The position numbers were made by a program, and so were the translations under genes. The notes under the pieces are model-generated. The model ran no database searches and was not told the DNA's origin. It saw only the letters and a program-made list of their open reading frames with translations. Below, piece after piece: positions 41,594-50,262 of a stretch of 64,000 nucleotides of DNA (position 1 is the first letter of the stretch; each line of letters opens with the position of its first letter). The DNA is taken from the NCBI RefSeq assembly GCF_900101265.1, contig NZ_FMZS01000009.1, positions 124,001 through 188,000 of the forward strand. Reading direction: 5' to 3'. The stretch comes from Massilia sp. PDC64. Lineage in GTDB: Bacteria; Pseudomonadota; Gammaproteobacteria; Burkholderiales; Burkholderiaceae_D.

Positions 41594-44278
41594 TCATGCG
41601 GCCAGCGCTTCCTTGAACAGATAGCGCTGTTCCAGCAACGGCGCGATCCCCGCCGCCGGCAGCGGCCGCGCGACGAAGTAGCCCTGGACCTCGTTGCACT
41701 TCAGCGCGCGCAGGATCTGCAGCTGCTCCTCGTTCTCGACGCCTTCCGCCACGACTTCCATCCCGAGCGCGTGCGCCATCGAGACGATGGCCTGGAAGAA
41801 CACGGTGCCTTCGCGCGAGCGTCCCAGTTCGGCCGTGAACGAGCGGTCGACCTTCAGCACGTCCATCTTCATGCGCTGCAGTTGCGACAGCGACGAATAA
41901 CCCGTGCCGAAATCGTCGACGTGCAGCTTGACGCCCAGCGCGCGGATCGCGGCCAGCTCGGCGAGGATCTCGGCCTGGTCGCCCATCATCGCGGACTCCG
42001 TGATCTCCACCTCGAGCAGGCCGGCCGGCACGCCGTGGCGCCGCAGCGCGTCTTCCAGTTCGCGCTGCACGCTGCCGCGCAGGAACTGCTTGGGCGAGAC
42101 GTTGATCGACACGGGCACCGGCACGGCGCCATGCGCGCGCCAGGCGGCCAGCTGGGCGCAGGCCTCGTCGATCACGATGGCGCCGATCGGCACGATCAGG
42201 CCGCTCGCTTCGGCCAGCGGGATGAATTCGTCCGGGCGGATCATGCCCAGTTGCGGATGTTCCCAGCGCAGCAGCGCTTCCATGCTCAGGAGCTCGCCCG
42301 TGCGCGTGTCCACGCGCGGCTGGTAGTGCAGCACGAACTGGCGCTTGTCGATCGCTTCCAGCAGCCGCTGGCGCAGCTGGGTGCGCGTCTTGAGGACGTT
42401 CGACTGCGCGGGGTCGAAGAAGCGGTACTGGCCCTTGCCCTCGGCCTTGCCCGCGTACATGGCGATGTCGCCGTGGCGGATCAGGGTGGCCGCATCGAGG
42501 CCGTCGCGCGGGTACACGGCGATGCCGACGGAGGCGCCGATCATGTGCTGGTCGTCCGCGATCGGGAACGGCTTGCTGAAGGCGTCGACGATGCGCGCGG
42601 CGACGATGCCCACCTGCTGGTCGCTGTCGAACGGACTCAGGAGGACGACGAATTCATCGCCGCCGAAGCGTGCCACGCTGTCGCCCGGACGCAGCTGCGA
42701 CAGCAGGCGCTCGGCCGCCAGCTGGAGCAGGCGGTCGCCGACGGCGTGGCCGTGCGTGTCGTTGACCTGCTTGAATTCGTCGAGGTCGATGAACAGCAGC
42801 GCCGCGCCGTGGCCGCTGTCCTCGGCGCGCGCCAGCGCCACCGGCACGAAGTTCAGGAACCAGTGGCGGTTCGGCAGGCCGGTGAGGCTGTCCTCGTTGG
42901 CCAGGCGCGCGAGCTGGGATTCGTGTTCCTTGCGCTCGCTGATGTCCTGCAGGGTGACGGCGAGGTTGTCGCCCACGCGCACGATGCGGCGGTGACCCCA
43001 GCGGATGTTCAGCCGGTTGTTGTCGGGCATGCGCCGGTCTTCCTGGTGGAAGCCGACGGCCAGCGCCGTACGGTAATTGGCGGCCAGGTCGTCGAAGGAC
43101 TTGCCGTGGTGGAGCTGCGACAGCAGGCTGCCGACGAGTTGCGCACGCGTCGAGCCGTAGAAGAAGGCGCCGCGCTCGTTGCAGTCGACGATGCGGAAAT
43201 CGACCATCTGCCCCTTGCGGTCGCGCACCGGCGCGACCATGTAGAAGCCGTCGTTGCCGCTGTCCGTGGCCGTGCGGTAGGCGCGCTGGATCTCGGCCCG
43301 CTCGCGCGCCCGCGCCGCCGCGCGCAGCGACAGCATGCTCGCGCCCAGCGCCAGCAGGGTCAGCACGGCGGTCGCCACCAGCGTGTGGTTGCGGCTGTCC
43401 GTCCAGTAGGCCTCGGCCGCTTCCAGCACGGCCGTGTGCGACAGCGCGACGAGGGCCACGAGCGGATACGCGCCGGAGCGGCGCCAGCCCAGCACGCGCG
43501 GCTCGCCGTCGGCAAAGCCGCCCTGCCCGCCGACCAGTTGCACGCCGCGCGCCACCGGCCAGCGGTCGGCGTTCGCGGGCAGCAGCGAGGCGGCGCCCAT
43601 GGCCCGCACGAGGCCGCTGGCGTCCTGCTCGACGCGCAAGGCGTTGTCGGTGCCGACGAGGGCCAGCAGGCTGCCCGGCCCCAGCGTCGGCGAGCTGACG
43701 AACGACGTGAAGTACGCAGCGTCGACGGCCATCAGCAATACGCCGTCGAACCCGTCGTCAGGCGTGTCCAGCCGGCGCGTGAAGAGAATCGTGCCGCGGG
43801 CTTCTTCCAGTTCCGGCGGCGGCGTGCCGATGCGCAGCGCGGTCGAGATGGCGTTGCGGTGCTGGACGAAGAAGTCGGCCCGCGACAGGTTCAGAGCGCG
43901 CTCGTGGATGCGGCTCGAGGAGCGGACCGCGCCGTCGGGCCCGATCACGCTCACGTTGACGAAGGCGGCGTCGGTGAACATTCCGTCGCGGCGCATGTTC
44001 TCGATCAGGCTGCGATCGTGCGCATGCTCCCAGCTGTGCTTGAGCTGCATGGTGATCTGGTCGACCTGGGCGACCGAGCGCGTGACGTACTGTTCGTAGG
44101 CCTCGGCATACGCGTCGGCTTCCTTGAACGCCTGCTCCTCGGCACGGCGGCGTTCCGCGCCGGCATGCAGGATGGTGGCGGTCCAGAGGGCGGCACAGGC
44201 GAGCAGGGCCAGCGCGGGCCACAGCAGCGCGAGGAATCGGTGGGTGCGCGGGGCGGTGTGCGCACTGGACTTGGACAT
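41594..44278 (-). CDS. Membrane-bound diguanylate cyclase/phosphodiesterase (Cache-PAS-GGDEF-EAL)
   Basis: The 894-residue protein has an N-terminal TM (about 14-37), a periplasmic Cache-type sensor of about 250 residues, and a second TM (about 297-318). A PAS/PAC unit (about 335-455) follows, then GGDEF (Arg-Phe-Gly-Gly-Asp-Glu-Phe near 545) and EAL (Met-Glu-Ala-Leu-Leu-Arg-Trp near 670). Both catalytic motifs are intact, so it may make and degrade c-di-GMP, or use one domain for regulation. The signal is unknown. It lies downstream of a REC-only protein and a hybrid kinase on the same strand. Confidence 0.95.
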   Translation of the reverse strand: MSKSSAHTAPRTHRFLALLWPALALLACAALWTATILHAGAERRRAEEQAFKEADAYAEAYEQYVTRSVAQVDQITMQLKHSWEHAHDRSLIENMRRDGMFTDAAFVNVSVIGPDGAVRSSSRIHERALNLSRADFFVQHRNAISTALRIGTPPPELEEARGTILFTRRLDTPDDGFDGVLLMAVDAAYFTSFVSSPTLGPGSLLALVGTDNALRVEQDASGLVRAMGAASLLPANADRWPVARGVQLVGGQGGFADGEPRVLGWRRSGAYPLVALVALSHTAVLEAAEAYWTDSRNHTLVATAVLTLLALGASMLSLRAAARARERAEIQRAYRTATDSGNDGFYMVAPVRDRKGQMVDFRIVDCNERGAFFYGSTRAQLVGSLLSQLHHGKSFDDLAANYRTALAVGFHQEDRRMPDNNRLNIRWGHRRIVRVGDNLAVTLQDISERKEHESQLARLANEDSLTGLPNRHWFLNFVPVALARAEDSGHGAALLFIDLDEFKQVNDTHGHAVGDRLLQLAAERLLSQLRPGDSVARFGGDEFVVLLSPFDSDQQVGIVAARIVDAFSKPFPIADDQHMIGASVGIAVYPRDGLDAATLIRHGDIAMYAGKAEGKGQYRFFDPAQSNVLKTRTQLRQRLLEAIDKRQFVLHYQPRVDTRTGELLSMEALLRWEHPQLGMIRPDEFIPLAEASGLIVPIGAIVIDEACAQLAAWRAHGAVPVPVSINVSPKQFLRGSVQRELEDALRRHGVPAGLLEVEITESAMMGDQAEILAELAAIRALGVKLHVDDFGTGYSSLSQLQRMKMDVLKVDRSFTAELGRSREGTVFFQAIVSMAHALGMEVVAEGVENEEQLQILRALKCNEVQGYFVARPLPAAGIAPLLEQRYLFKEALAA

Positions 44279-44401
44279 GCGGGTTCCGTCAGAAAGGCGT
44301 GCGAGGATGCACGCTCAGTTACTGTTCAGCAACTCGCAGTGTAAGAAATGAACGTGACAGGATGATGACAAGACCGCAAGGCAATATGACACGCCGTCCC
44401 G

Positions 44402-44944
44402 TCACGGCGGCGTACCCTTCGCCAGCGCCTGCGCCAGCGCGTCGACGTCGGCCGGCTTCACGAAATGGTAATGAAAGCCCGCGGCCTTGGATGCGTCGCG
44501 GTCCTGCTGCTGGCCATAGCCCGTGAGCGCGATGAACAGCGCTCCGGCCGCCCGTGGCAGCGCGCGGATCTGGCGCGCCAGTTCGTGGCCGTCCATGCCG
44601 GGCAGGCCGATGTCGAGGACGAACGCGTCGAAGGACCGTTCGCGCGCGCAGGCGAGCGCCTGCAGCGGATCGTATTCGACGGACGCCTCGTGGCCCAGCA
44701 CCTCCAGCAGCATCGCCACGGTCTGGGCGGCGTCGGCATTGTCGTCGACGACGAGCACGCGCCGCACGCCCGGCTGCGCCGCGGCGCCGCCGGCGGCGTC
44801 GACCGCCGCGGGTGCCTGCGCCGGATGCGGCGGCCTGGACGTCGACGCGGCCCCCTTGCCGGGCCCCGCGCCCCGTGGCGCGGCCTGTCCGCCATGCCGC
44901 TCGAGAAGGCTGTTCACCTGCGGTTCTTCGATGGTCTCGTACAT
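44402..44944 (-). CDS. Single-domain response regulator with Ala/Pro-rich N-terminal extension
   Basis: The protein is about 180 residues. A low-complexity N-terminal part (about 1-60) precedes one REC domain. Val-Val-Asp-Asp-Asn-Ala-Asp-Ala-Ala, the phospho-acceptor Asp in Val-Leu-Asp-Ile-Gly-Leu-Pro and the Lys in Val-Lys-Pro are all present. There is no output domain. The start was placed at 44944 after GGGGACGAG; upstream ATGs at 44974 and 45028 are possible. The REC is similar in sequence to that at the C-terminus of the adjacent hybrid kinase (45079-47142), which suggests duplication and a shared phosphorelay. Confidence 0.83.
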   Translation of the reverse strand: MYETIEEPQVNSLLERHGGQAAPRGAGPGKGAASTSRPPHPAQAPAAVDAAGGAAAQPGVRRVLVVDDNADAAQTVAMLLEVLGHEASVEYDPLQALACARERSFDAFVLDIGLPGMDGHELARQIRALPRAAGALFIALTGYGQQQDRDASKAAGFHYHFVKPADVDALAQALAKGTPP

Positions 44945-45078
44945 ACGCTCGTCCCCGTATTCGCCCACATTGACCATGGTACGAAAATACGCCGCCCCGG
45001 CGCGCAGGCCAGACGACATGGCATGCACCTAGGATAGCGCTCCTGGTTCCGTCCGGCAATACGCGCACGTTTGAACGT

Positions 45079-47142
45079 TCAGCGTCGCGCCTCCGCCTGG
45101 GCCAGCACCTCGTTGACCTCGTTCAGGTCGGCCGGCTTGACGAGGTAGTGGTCGAAGCCGGCCTGCTGCGCTTCCTCGCGGTCCTGGTTCTGGCCGTAGC
45201 CGGTCAGGGCGACGAGCGTGGCGCCCGCGTTCTCGGGCTGCGCGCGCAGGCGCCGCGCGAGTTCGTAGCCGTCCATGTCGGGCAGGCCGATGTCGAGCAG
45301 CAGGACGTCCGGATGCTCGCTGCGCGCCCGGTCCAGCGCCCCGCGCCCGTCGTATTCGACGCTGACCGCGTGACCTTGCACTTCGAGCAGCGCGGCCAGC
45401 ATCTGGGCCGCATCGGCGTTGTCGTCCACGACCAGCACGCGCAGGTTGCCATTGTCCGCGGCCGAGTCCGCCGCCGCGCCGCCGCCGTCGTTGGCCGCCG
45501 CGGCCGGGGAACGCGTCGCGCACGGCAGGCAGATCGAGAACTCGCTGCCCTGCCCCAGGCCATCGCTGCGCGCGTGCACGGTGCCGCCGTGCAGGGCGAC
45601 GAGGCTTTTCACCAGCGCCAGCCCGATCCCGAGTCCGCCCTGCGACCGGTCCGGCGTGCGCTCGGCCTGGGTGAACAGGTCGAAGATGTACGGCAGGACT
45701 TCCGGCGCGATGCCGACGCCGTTGTCGCGCACGGCCACGGTCGCCTGCTCGTCGCCCACCGTCACGGCCAGCACGATGCGGCCACCGGGCGCCGTGTACT
45801 TGGCGGCGTTGTTGAGGATGTTCGAGATGACCTGCACGAGGCGCGTGCGGTCGCCCGTCACATGCGCCGGCTGGCCCGACAGCTGCAGGGTCAGCGCATG
45901 GCGGCGCGCGTCGATCAGGGGTCGCACCTGCTCGACGGCCGCGGACACGATCACGTTCAGGTCCAGGTCTTCCTTTTCCAGCGTGACGAGGCCCCGCGTG
46001 ACGCGCGAGACGTCCAGCAGGTCGTTGACGAGGTCCGTCATGTGCTCGGCCTGGCGCACGATGATCTCGCTGGCGTTGGCCACGCTCTTGGCATCGAGCC
46101 GGCCGAGCTTCAACAGCTGGGCCGCCGTCATGATGGGCGCGAGCGGATTGCGCAGCTCGTGCGCCAGCATTGCGAGGAACTGGTCCTTCTGGCGGTTGGC
46201 CGCGCGCAGCTCGTCCTCGACGAGCTTGCGGTCGGTGACGTCACTGCCTTCCACGAAGATGCCGCTGACGGCCCCGTTCTCGTCGCGGATCGGCTGGTAG
46301 ACGAAGTCGATGTAGCGCTCTTCCAGCGGCCCGTCCGGCTCGCGCTGCAGGCGCACGGGCAGCGCATGGCCGACGAACGGTTCGCCCGTCGCGTACACGC
46401 GGTCGAGCAGTTCGAAGAAGCCCTGGCCGACGATCTCCGGCAGCGCCTCGCGCACGGATTTCCCGACGACCGGGCGGTGGCCGACCAGCTGCATGTACGA
46501 CTGGTTGGTCAGCTCGAACACGTGCTCGGGGCCGCGCAGCACGGCCATGATGCCCGGTGCCTGCGAGAACAGGCCGCGCAGCCGCTCGTTCTCCTCGTTG
46601 CGGTATTTCTCGGCCAGCACCTGGTCGGTGACCTCGACGCACGCGCAATACATGCCGGCGATCGCCCCGTCCTCGTCGCGCACGGGCGAGTACGAGAACG
46701 TGAACCAGGTCGGCTCGTCGTAGCCGTGGCGGTTCATCACGAGGTACAGGCGGTCCGCATACGTCGCCTCGCCGCGCAGCGCGCGTTCGATCAGCGGGCT
46801 GATGTCGTGCCAGATCTCGGCCCAGATGTCGTGGAACCGCCCGCCCAGCGCGGACGGGTGTTTGTCGCCCAGGATGTCGCGATACGGATCGTTGTACAGG
46901 AATGCGAGTTCCTTGCCCCAGGCGACGAACATGGGAAATTTCGAGTTCAGCATGAGCCCGACGACCGTGCGCAGCGCCTGCGGCCACGTGCGCGGATGGC
47001 CCAGCGGCGACGTGGACCAGTCGTGTGCACGCATCATCGCGCCGACTTCACCGCCGCCGCTCAGGAACATCAGGGCGCCGGCGTGCCCGGGCGCGTCGGG
47101 AGGGATATAACTGTTATCAGACTGCTGTCCGTCTTCTTGCAT
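45079..47142 (-). CDS. Hybrid histidine kinase (PAS-PAS-HisKA-HATPase-REC)
   Basis: The soluble kinase has about 687 residues. The N-terminal PAS-like domain begins Trp-Ser-Thr-Ser-Pro-Leu-Gly with Trp-Pro-Gln-Ala-Leu, a common opening in this kinase class, and a second PAS follows with the PAC (about 190-320). HisKA has Ala-His-Glu-Leu-Arg-Asn-Pro-Leu-Ala-Pro near 330. HATPase shows Asn-Ile-Leu-Asn-Asn-Ala-Ala-Lys-Tyr and Gly-Leu-Gly-Ile-Gly-Leu-Ala-Leu. The C-terminal REC carries Leu-Leu-Asp-Ile-Gly-Leu-Pro. No TM segment is present. The start at 47142 is uncertain; the frame is open to 47304. The stand-alone REC downstream is the likely partner. Confidence 0.9.
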   Translation of the reverse strand: MQEDGQQSDNSYIPPDAPGHAGALMFLSGGGEVGAMMRAHDWSTSPLGHPRTWPQALRTVVGLMLNSKFPMFVAWGKELAFLYNDPYRDILGDKHPSALGGRFHDIWAEIWHDISPLIERALRGEATYADRLYLVMNRHGYDEPTWFTFSYSPVRDEDGAIAGMYCACVEVTDQVLAEKYRNEENERLRGLFSQAPGIMAVLRGPEHVFELTNQSYMQLVGHRPVVGKSVREALPEIVGQGFFELLDRVYATGEPFVGHALPVRLQREPDGPLEERYIDFVYQPIRDENGAVSGIFVEGSDVTDRKLVEDELRAANRQKDQFLAMLAHELRNPLAPIMTAAQLLKLGRLDAKSVANASEIIVRQAEHMTDLVNDLLDVSRVTRGLVTLEKEDLDLNVIVSAAVEQVRPLIDARRHALTLQLSGQPAHVTGDRTRLVQVISNILNNAAKYTAPGGRIVLAVTVGDEQATVAVRDNGVGIAPEVLPYIFDLFTQAERTPDRSQGGLGIGLALVKSLVALHGGTVHARSDGLGQGSEFSICLPCATRSPAAAANDGGGAAADSAADNGNLRVLVVDDNADAAQMLAALLEVQGHAVSVEYDGRGALDRARSEHPDVLLLDIGLPDMDGYELARRLRAQPENAGATLVALTGYGQNQDREEAQQAGFDHYLVKPADLNEVNEVLAQAEARR

Positions 47143-47363
47143 AATTGATACTGGCTGGAGCGACAACGCCAGTGTGCCATAAGGGCTTGCCGCAGGGCGC
47201 GCACGGCGGATGGTCGGGCCGGTATGCATTACGGGCGGAGACCGACACCTCCTTTGATTCAGCTCAACCGAAGCCGGCGACGTGTCGGCTTTTTTTACAT
47301 GCATATTCGCAATTAAAATTTCCCCTTGAATAAGTCTTTGTAAATATTGAGGAAATAAATTTC

Positions 47364-47379
47364 TGGCACGAAAGATGCT
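47364..47379 (+). promoter_or_regulatory. Sigma-54 (RpoN) promoter of the PEP-CTERM gene
   Basis: TGGCACG-AAAG-ATGCT matches the -24/-12 consensus, with the invariant GG (47365-47366) and GC (47377-47378) separated by the required ten bases. Transcription would begin near 47390, about 25 bases before the GTG. RpoN control with the PrsK/PrsR pair is established for some PEP-CTERM genes. Confidence 0.85.
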
Positions 47380-47415
47380 CTTGACTGCCTAACGATGTTT
47401 TTCCTGGAGAGTCAC

Positions 47416-47919
47416 GTGAAAAAACTGTTCTGTGCCATCGCCATGCTGGCCGTCAGCGCGTCCGCGAGCGCCAACCTCATCAAGAACGGCGATTTCGCCG
47501 CCGGCGGCAGCAACTGGACACTGACGGGCAATACCGGCTATTCGAACTTCAACGGCAACCAGTGGAACGATGGCGCCATGGGCACGGACGCCTGGCTGAG
47601 CCAGACCATCGCCACGGTGGCCGGCGAAACCTATTCGCTCAGCTTCGACACCATCGTGAACTGGGGCAGGATGGCCGTTGCCCTGAACGACACCCCGTTG
47701 TTCGAGACAACGACGAGCGGCCTCTTCACGACGTCCTTCATCGCCGCGTCGGACAGCACGACGCTGAGCTTCATCACCCACAACGACCCGGGCTACAACT
47801 CTCTGGACAACGTGGTGGTCGACCACGTCGCCCGCGCCGTTCCGGAACCGGCTTCGCTGGCACTGGTCGGGCTCGGGCTGGCAGGGCTGGGTGCGCTGCG
47901 GCGCAAGCGCCGGGGCTGA
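47416..47919 (+). CDS. PEP-CTERM sorting domain protein
   Basis: The 167-residue exported protein starts at a GTG with GGAG seven bases upstream. It has a signal peptide (about residues 1-20, Ala-Ser-Ala-Asn) and a beta-rich mature domain starting Asn-Leu-Ile-Lys-Asn-Gly-Asp-Phe, as in many carbohydrate-binding-like surface proteins. It ends in a sorting tail with Val-Pro-Glu-Pro-Ala-Ser, one hydrophobic helix and a basic Arg-Arg-Lys-Arg-Arg end. Exosortase (EpsH) would cleave at this tail; no exosortase gene is in the window. Transcribed from the sigma-54 promoter just upstream. Likely linked to exopolysaccharide or biofilm. Confidence 0.93.
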   Translation: MKKLFCAIAMLAVSASASANLIKNGDFAAGGSNWTLTGNTGYSNFNGNQWNDGAMGTDAWLSQTIATVAGETYSLSFDTIVNWGRMAVALNDTPLFETTTSGLFTTSFIAASDSTTLSFITHNDPGYNSLDNVVVDHVARAVPEPASLALVGLGLAGLGALRRKRRG

Positions 47920-47941
47920 GATTCACTCGAACCAAGTCACG

Positions 47942-47967
47942 ATGCCTGCCGCGTGCAGGCATTTTTC
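47942..47967 (+). terminator. Intrinsic terminator after the PEP-CTERM gene
   Basis: Stem GCCTGC/GCAGGC (with flanking AT/AT pairing) around CGCGT is followed by TTTTTC, about 23 bases after the stop codon. Confidence 0.85.
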
Positions 47968-47992
47968 ATTGTCGGGGGGAATATTTGGAGAG

Positions 47993-48066
47993 TGGAGCGG
48001 GTGAAGGGAATCGAACCCTCGTCGTAAGCTTGGGAAGCTTCTGCTCTACCATTGAGCTACACCCGC
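47993..48066 (-). tRNA. tRNA-Gly (anticodon CCC)
   Basis: On the minus strand a 74-base cloverleaf is readable. The acceptor GCGGGTG pairs with CACCCGC, the D arm is GCTC/GAGC, and the anticodon loop TTCCCAA has CCC at positions 34-36. The T arm carries GGTTCGATTCC and the 3' CCA is genomically encoded. It reads GGG codons. Confidence 0.96.
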
Positions 48067-48108
48067 GTTGCCCGCATTCTACGCGCGTTCACGCCGCTTT
48101 GACAATTC

Positions 48109-48128
48109 ATCATGACAGTGATCATGAT
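48109..48128. repeat. Short inverted repeat ATCATGA-N6-TCATGAT
   Basis: Seven-base perfect arms lie about 165 bases upstream of cysE, between it and the tRNA. The arms have no T-tract. It could be an operator or part of a tRNA promoter region; nothing identifies a binding protein. Confidence 0.3.
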
Positions 48129-48290
48129 TCGTCGCAGTGGCCTTAGACATTTTTCACCATGAGCTAGTGCCGAAAAATTCGTTGGGTTCCCCATGGACGG
48201 GCTCGTATATTGAACACTCGTCCATCAGCACAGCGGAGGCACCGTGACGCCATATCTTTCCGATCAATACAGCCTCCGGGAGCACGACTG

Positions 48291-49223
48291 ATGGCCGACT
48301 TCGACATCGGCGCGATCGTGCGCGACCTGAACGAGGCGCGCCGGCAATGGCGCCAGGCCCATCGCCCGGCCGGCGAAGTGCGCGGCATCGAGTTTCCGTC
48401 GCGCGAAGCGCTGGCGACCATCGTCGGGCAGCTGAAAGGCGTGCTGTTTCCGCTGCGCCTGGGCCCGCCCGACCTGCGCCAGGAAAGCGAGGATTTCCAC
48501 GTCGCCCACGCCCTCGACACCGCCCTGCACGCGCTGCTGCGCCAGGTGCGCATCGAGCTGCGCTACAGTGCCGCGCTGCGCCACCTGACCCATACCGACA
48601 TCGAACCGCAGGCGCTCGCGGCCACCCGCGCATTCGGCGCCGCGCTGCCCGGCATCCGCACCCTGCTCGACAGCGACGTGATCGCCGCCTTCCAGGGCGA
48701 CCCGGCCGCACGCAGCGTCGACGAAGTGCTGCTGTGCTATCCGGGCATCCACGCGATGATCCACCACCGCCTCGCCCACTGCCTGTACGGGCTGGGCCTG
48801 CCGCTGCTGGCGCGCATCATCGCCGAGCAGGCGCACGCGGAGACGGGCATCGACATCCACCCCGGCGCGACGATCGGCGCCGGCTTCTTCATCGACCACG
48901 GCACGGGCGTCGTGATCGGCGAGACGGCCGTCATCGGCCAGCGCGTGCGCCTGTACCAGGCCGTCACCCTGGGCGCCAAGCGCTTCCCCGCGAACGTCGA
49001 CGGCACCTTGCAGAAGGGCTTGCCGCGCCATCCCGTCGTCGAGGACGACGTCGTCATCTATGCCGGCGCCACCGTGCTGGGCCGCATCACGATCGGCAAG
49101 GGCGCCGTCATCGGCGGCAATGTCTGGCTGACGCACGACGTGCCGCCGGGCGCCCGCGTGGCCCAGGCCGCGTCGCGCGAGGATGACCTGGGCGCATCGG
49201 ACATATCGGGCGAATCGGCCTGA
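48291..49223 (+). CDS. cysE: Serine O-acetyltransferase
   Basis: The 310-residue enzyme uses acetyl-CoA to acetylate L-serine, the first step of cysteine synthesis. An all-helical N-terminal domain (about 1-175) is followed by a left-handed parallel beta helix of hexapeptide repeats. His-Pro-Gly-Ala-Thr-Ile-Gly near 188, Asp-His-Gly-Thr-Gly-Val-Val-Ile-Gly-Glu-Thr-Ala near 200 and Gly-Ala-Lys near 226 are diagnostic. The length fits the longer EpsC/SrpH-type enzyme. The start at 48291 has GGGAGC upstream. No cysteine-pathway neighbours are present. Confidence 0.94.
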   Translation: MADFDIGAIVRDLNEARRQWRQAHRPAGEVRGIEFPSREALATIVGQLKGVLFPLRLGPPDLRQESEDFHVAHALDTALHALLRQVRIELRYSAALRHLTHTDIEPQALAATRAFGAALPGIRTLLDSDVIAAFQGDPAARSVDEVLLCYPGIHAMIHHRLAHCLYGLGLPLLARIIAEQAHAETGIDIHPGATIGAGFFIDHGTGVVIGETAVIGQRVRLYQAVTLGAKRFPANVDGTLQKGLPRHPVVEDDVVIYAGATVLGRITIGKGAVIGGNVWLTHDVPPGARVAQAASREDDLGASDISGESA

Positions 49224-50252
49224 TTACCTGGGACTTTCGACCGCGTACCCCTTCGCCTGCAGTCCGGCCAGGTAGCTCGTCGGGCCGACGATGTCCTGGA
49301 TTTCCAGCACGGCGAAGGTGGTGGCATTGCTGGCCAGCGCAGTTTCCGCCGCCTTCAGCCAGGACGACCGCAAACGCTGGCGCACCTGGCGCAGCGCGGC
49401 GGCGTCTTTCGCGATCGAGCTGTTCATGACGGCATCCAGGCACGCATCGCGGCGCTCCGCGAAATTCAGTCCACGGATCTCGGCGATGTCGCCGTTGGCC
49501 CAGGCATTCGCGCGCACGCGCATCGTTTCGAGGTCGGTGTCCAGGCTGTCGAGCGTCTTCGTGAAGCAGACGAGGTCGTCCACCTGGGAATTCTTGAAGT
49601 CGCGCACGAGCTTGCGCGGGTCGTCGACCATCACGTCGTAGCCGGAGTCGCTCATCTTGACCTTGTTCTTCTTCGCGATGTCCTCGATCTTGCCGAGCAC
49701 TTCGCTACCATAGGACAGGCCGCTTTTCTTGAGGCCGGCGAGCAGCAATTCCTCGCCCGCGAAGACGGGCCGGTAGTGCTCGATGCCGTCGTCGTCGCCG
49801 ATGTACCTGGCCTTCAGCACTGTCCAGTGCGCGTAGACGTCGGCCGGGACGACGTCGCGCAGGACGGCATCGTCCGGATTGCGCTTGATGCCGATGAGGC
49901 TCGGCAAGGCCGTCAAGCCGCGGAAGAAACCGATGTGGGCTTTGGCAACGGGCGGCATCAGGACTTCCTGCGACTTCGCCACGAGGCGCTCCACGCGCGA
50001 CGTATCCCACTCCATCTTCGTCGGCAACGGGGAATACGTGCCGAAGACCCACATCACGTGCGTTCCCTTCGACACCTTCCACACGCCGGGGCCGGGACGG
50101 CGGCCTTCGACGACGACCGTCGCGGGAATGGCATTCGGGTCGGCGGCCGCTTCGGTGACGACCGGTTGCGCGGCCTGCTCCACGGTCTGCGCGAACGCCG
50201 GCAGGGCCAGCAGGCCCAGCCAGAACACATGGCGGTTGATTCTCTTCCTCAT
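49224..50252 (-). CDS. GumN/TraB-like protein (paralogue A), signature His absent
   Basis: The 342-residue protein has a signal peptide (Leu-Leu-Ala-Leu-Pro-Ala-Phe-Ala-Gln, cleavage about 20-24) and an Arg-Arg-Pro-Gly-Pro-Gly-Val-Trp-Lys-Val stretch. In the TraB/GumN core the first Gly-x-x-His motif reads Gly-Thr-Tyr-Ser-Pro-Leu-Pro, so the histidine is replaced by serine. C-terminal helices end in Asp-Ile-Val-Gly. The start at 50252 uses AAGGA upstream. The paralogue at 50263-51291 has the same length and order of motifs; the two genes are 10 bases apart. Whether it keeps any metallohydrolase activity is doubtful. Confidence 0.83.
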   Translation of the reverse strand: MRKRINRHVFWLGLLALPAFAQTVEQAAQPVVTEAAADPNAIPATVVVEGRRPGPGVWKVSKGTHVMWVFGTYSPLPTKMEWDTSRVERLVAKSQEVLMPPVAKAHIGFFRGLTALPSLIGIKRNPDDAVLRDVVPADVYAHWTVLKARYIGDDDGIEHYRPVFAGEELLLAGLKKSGLSYGSEVLGKIEDIAKKNKVKMSDSGYDVMVDDPRKLVRDFKNSQVDDLVCFTKTLDSLDTDLETMRVRANAWANGDIAEIRGLNFAERRDACLDAVMNSSIAKDAAALRQVRQRLRSSWLKAAETALASNATTFAVLEIQDIVGPTSYLAGLQAKGYAVESPR

Positions 50253-50262
50253 GGGCACATCC

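Noticed and set aside
41771..44344. An 857-residue plus-strand frame opposite the GGDEF-EAL gene
   Set aside because: It is antisense to intact PAS, GGDEF and EAL motifs; no ribosome site or domain supports it.
47993..48066. tRNA-Gly as an integration site (att) for a genomic island
   Set aside because: No integrase and no repeated tRNA 3' end were seen on either side in the window.
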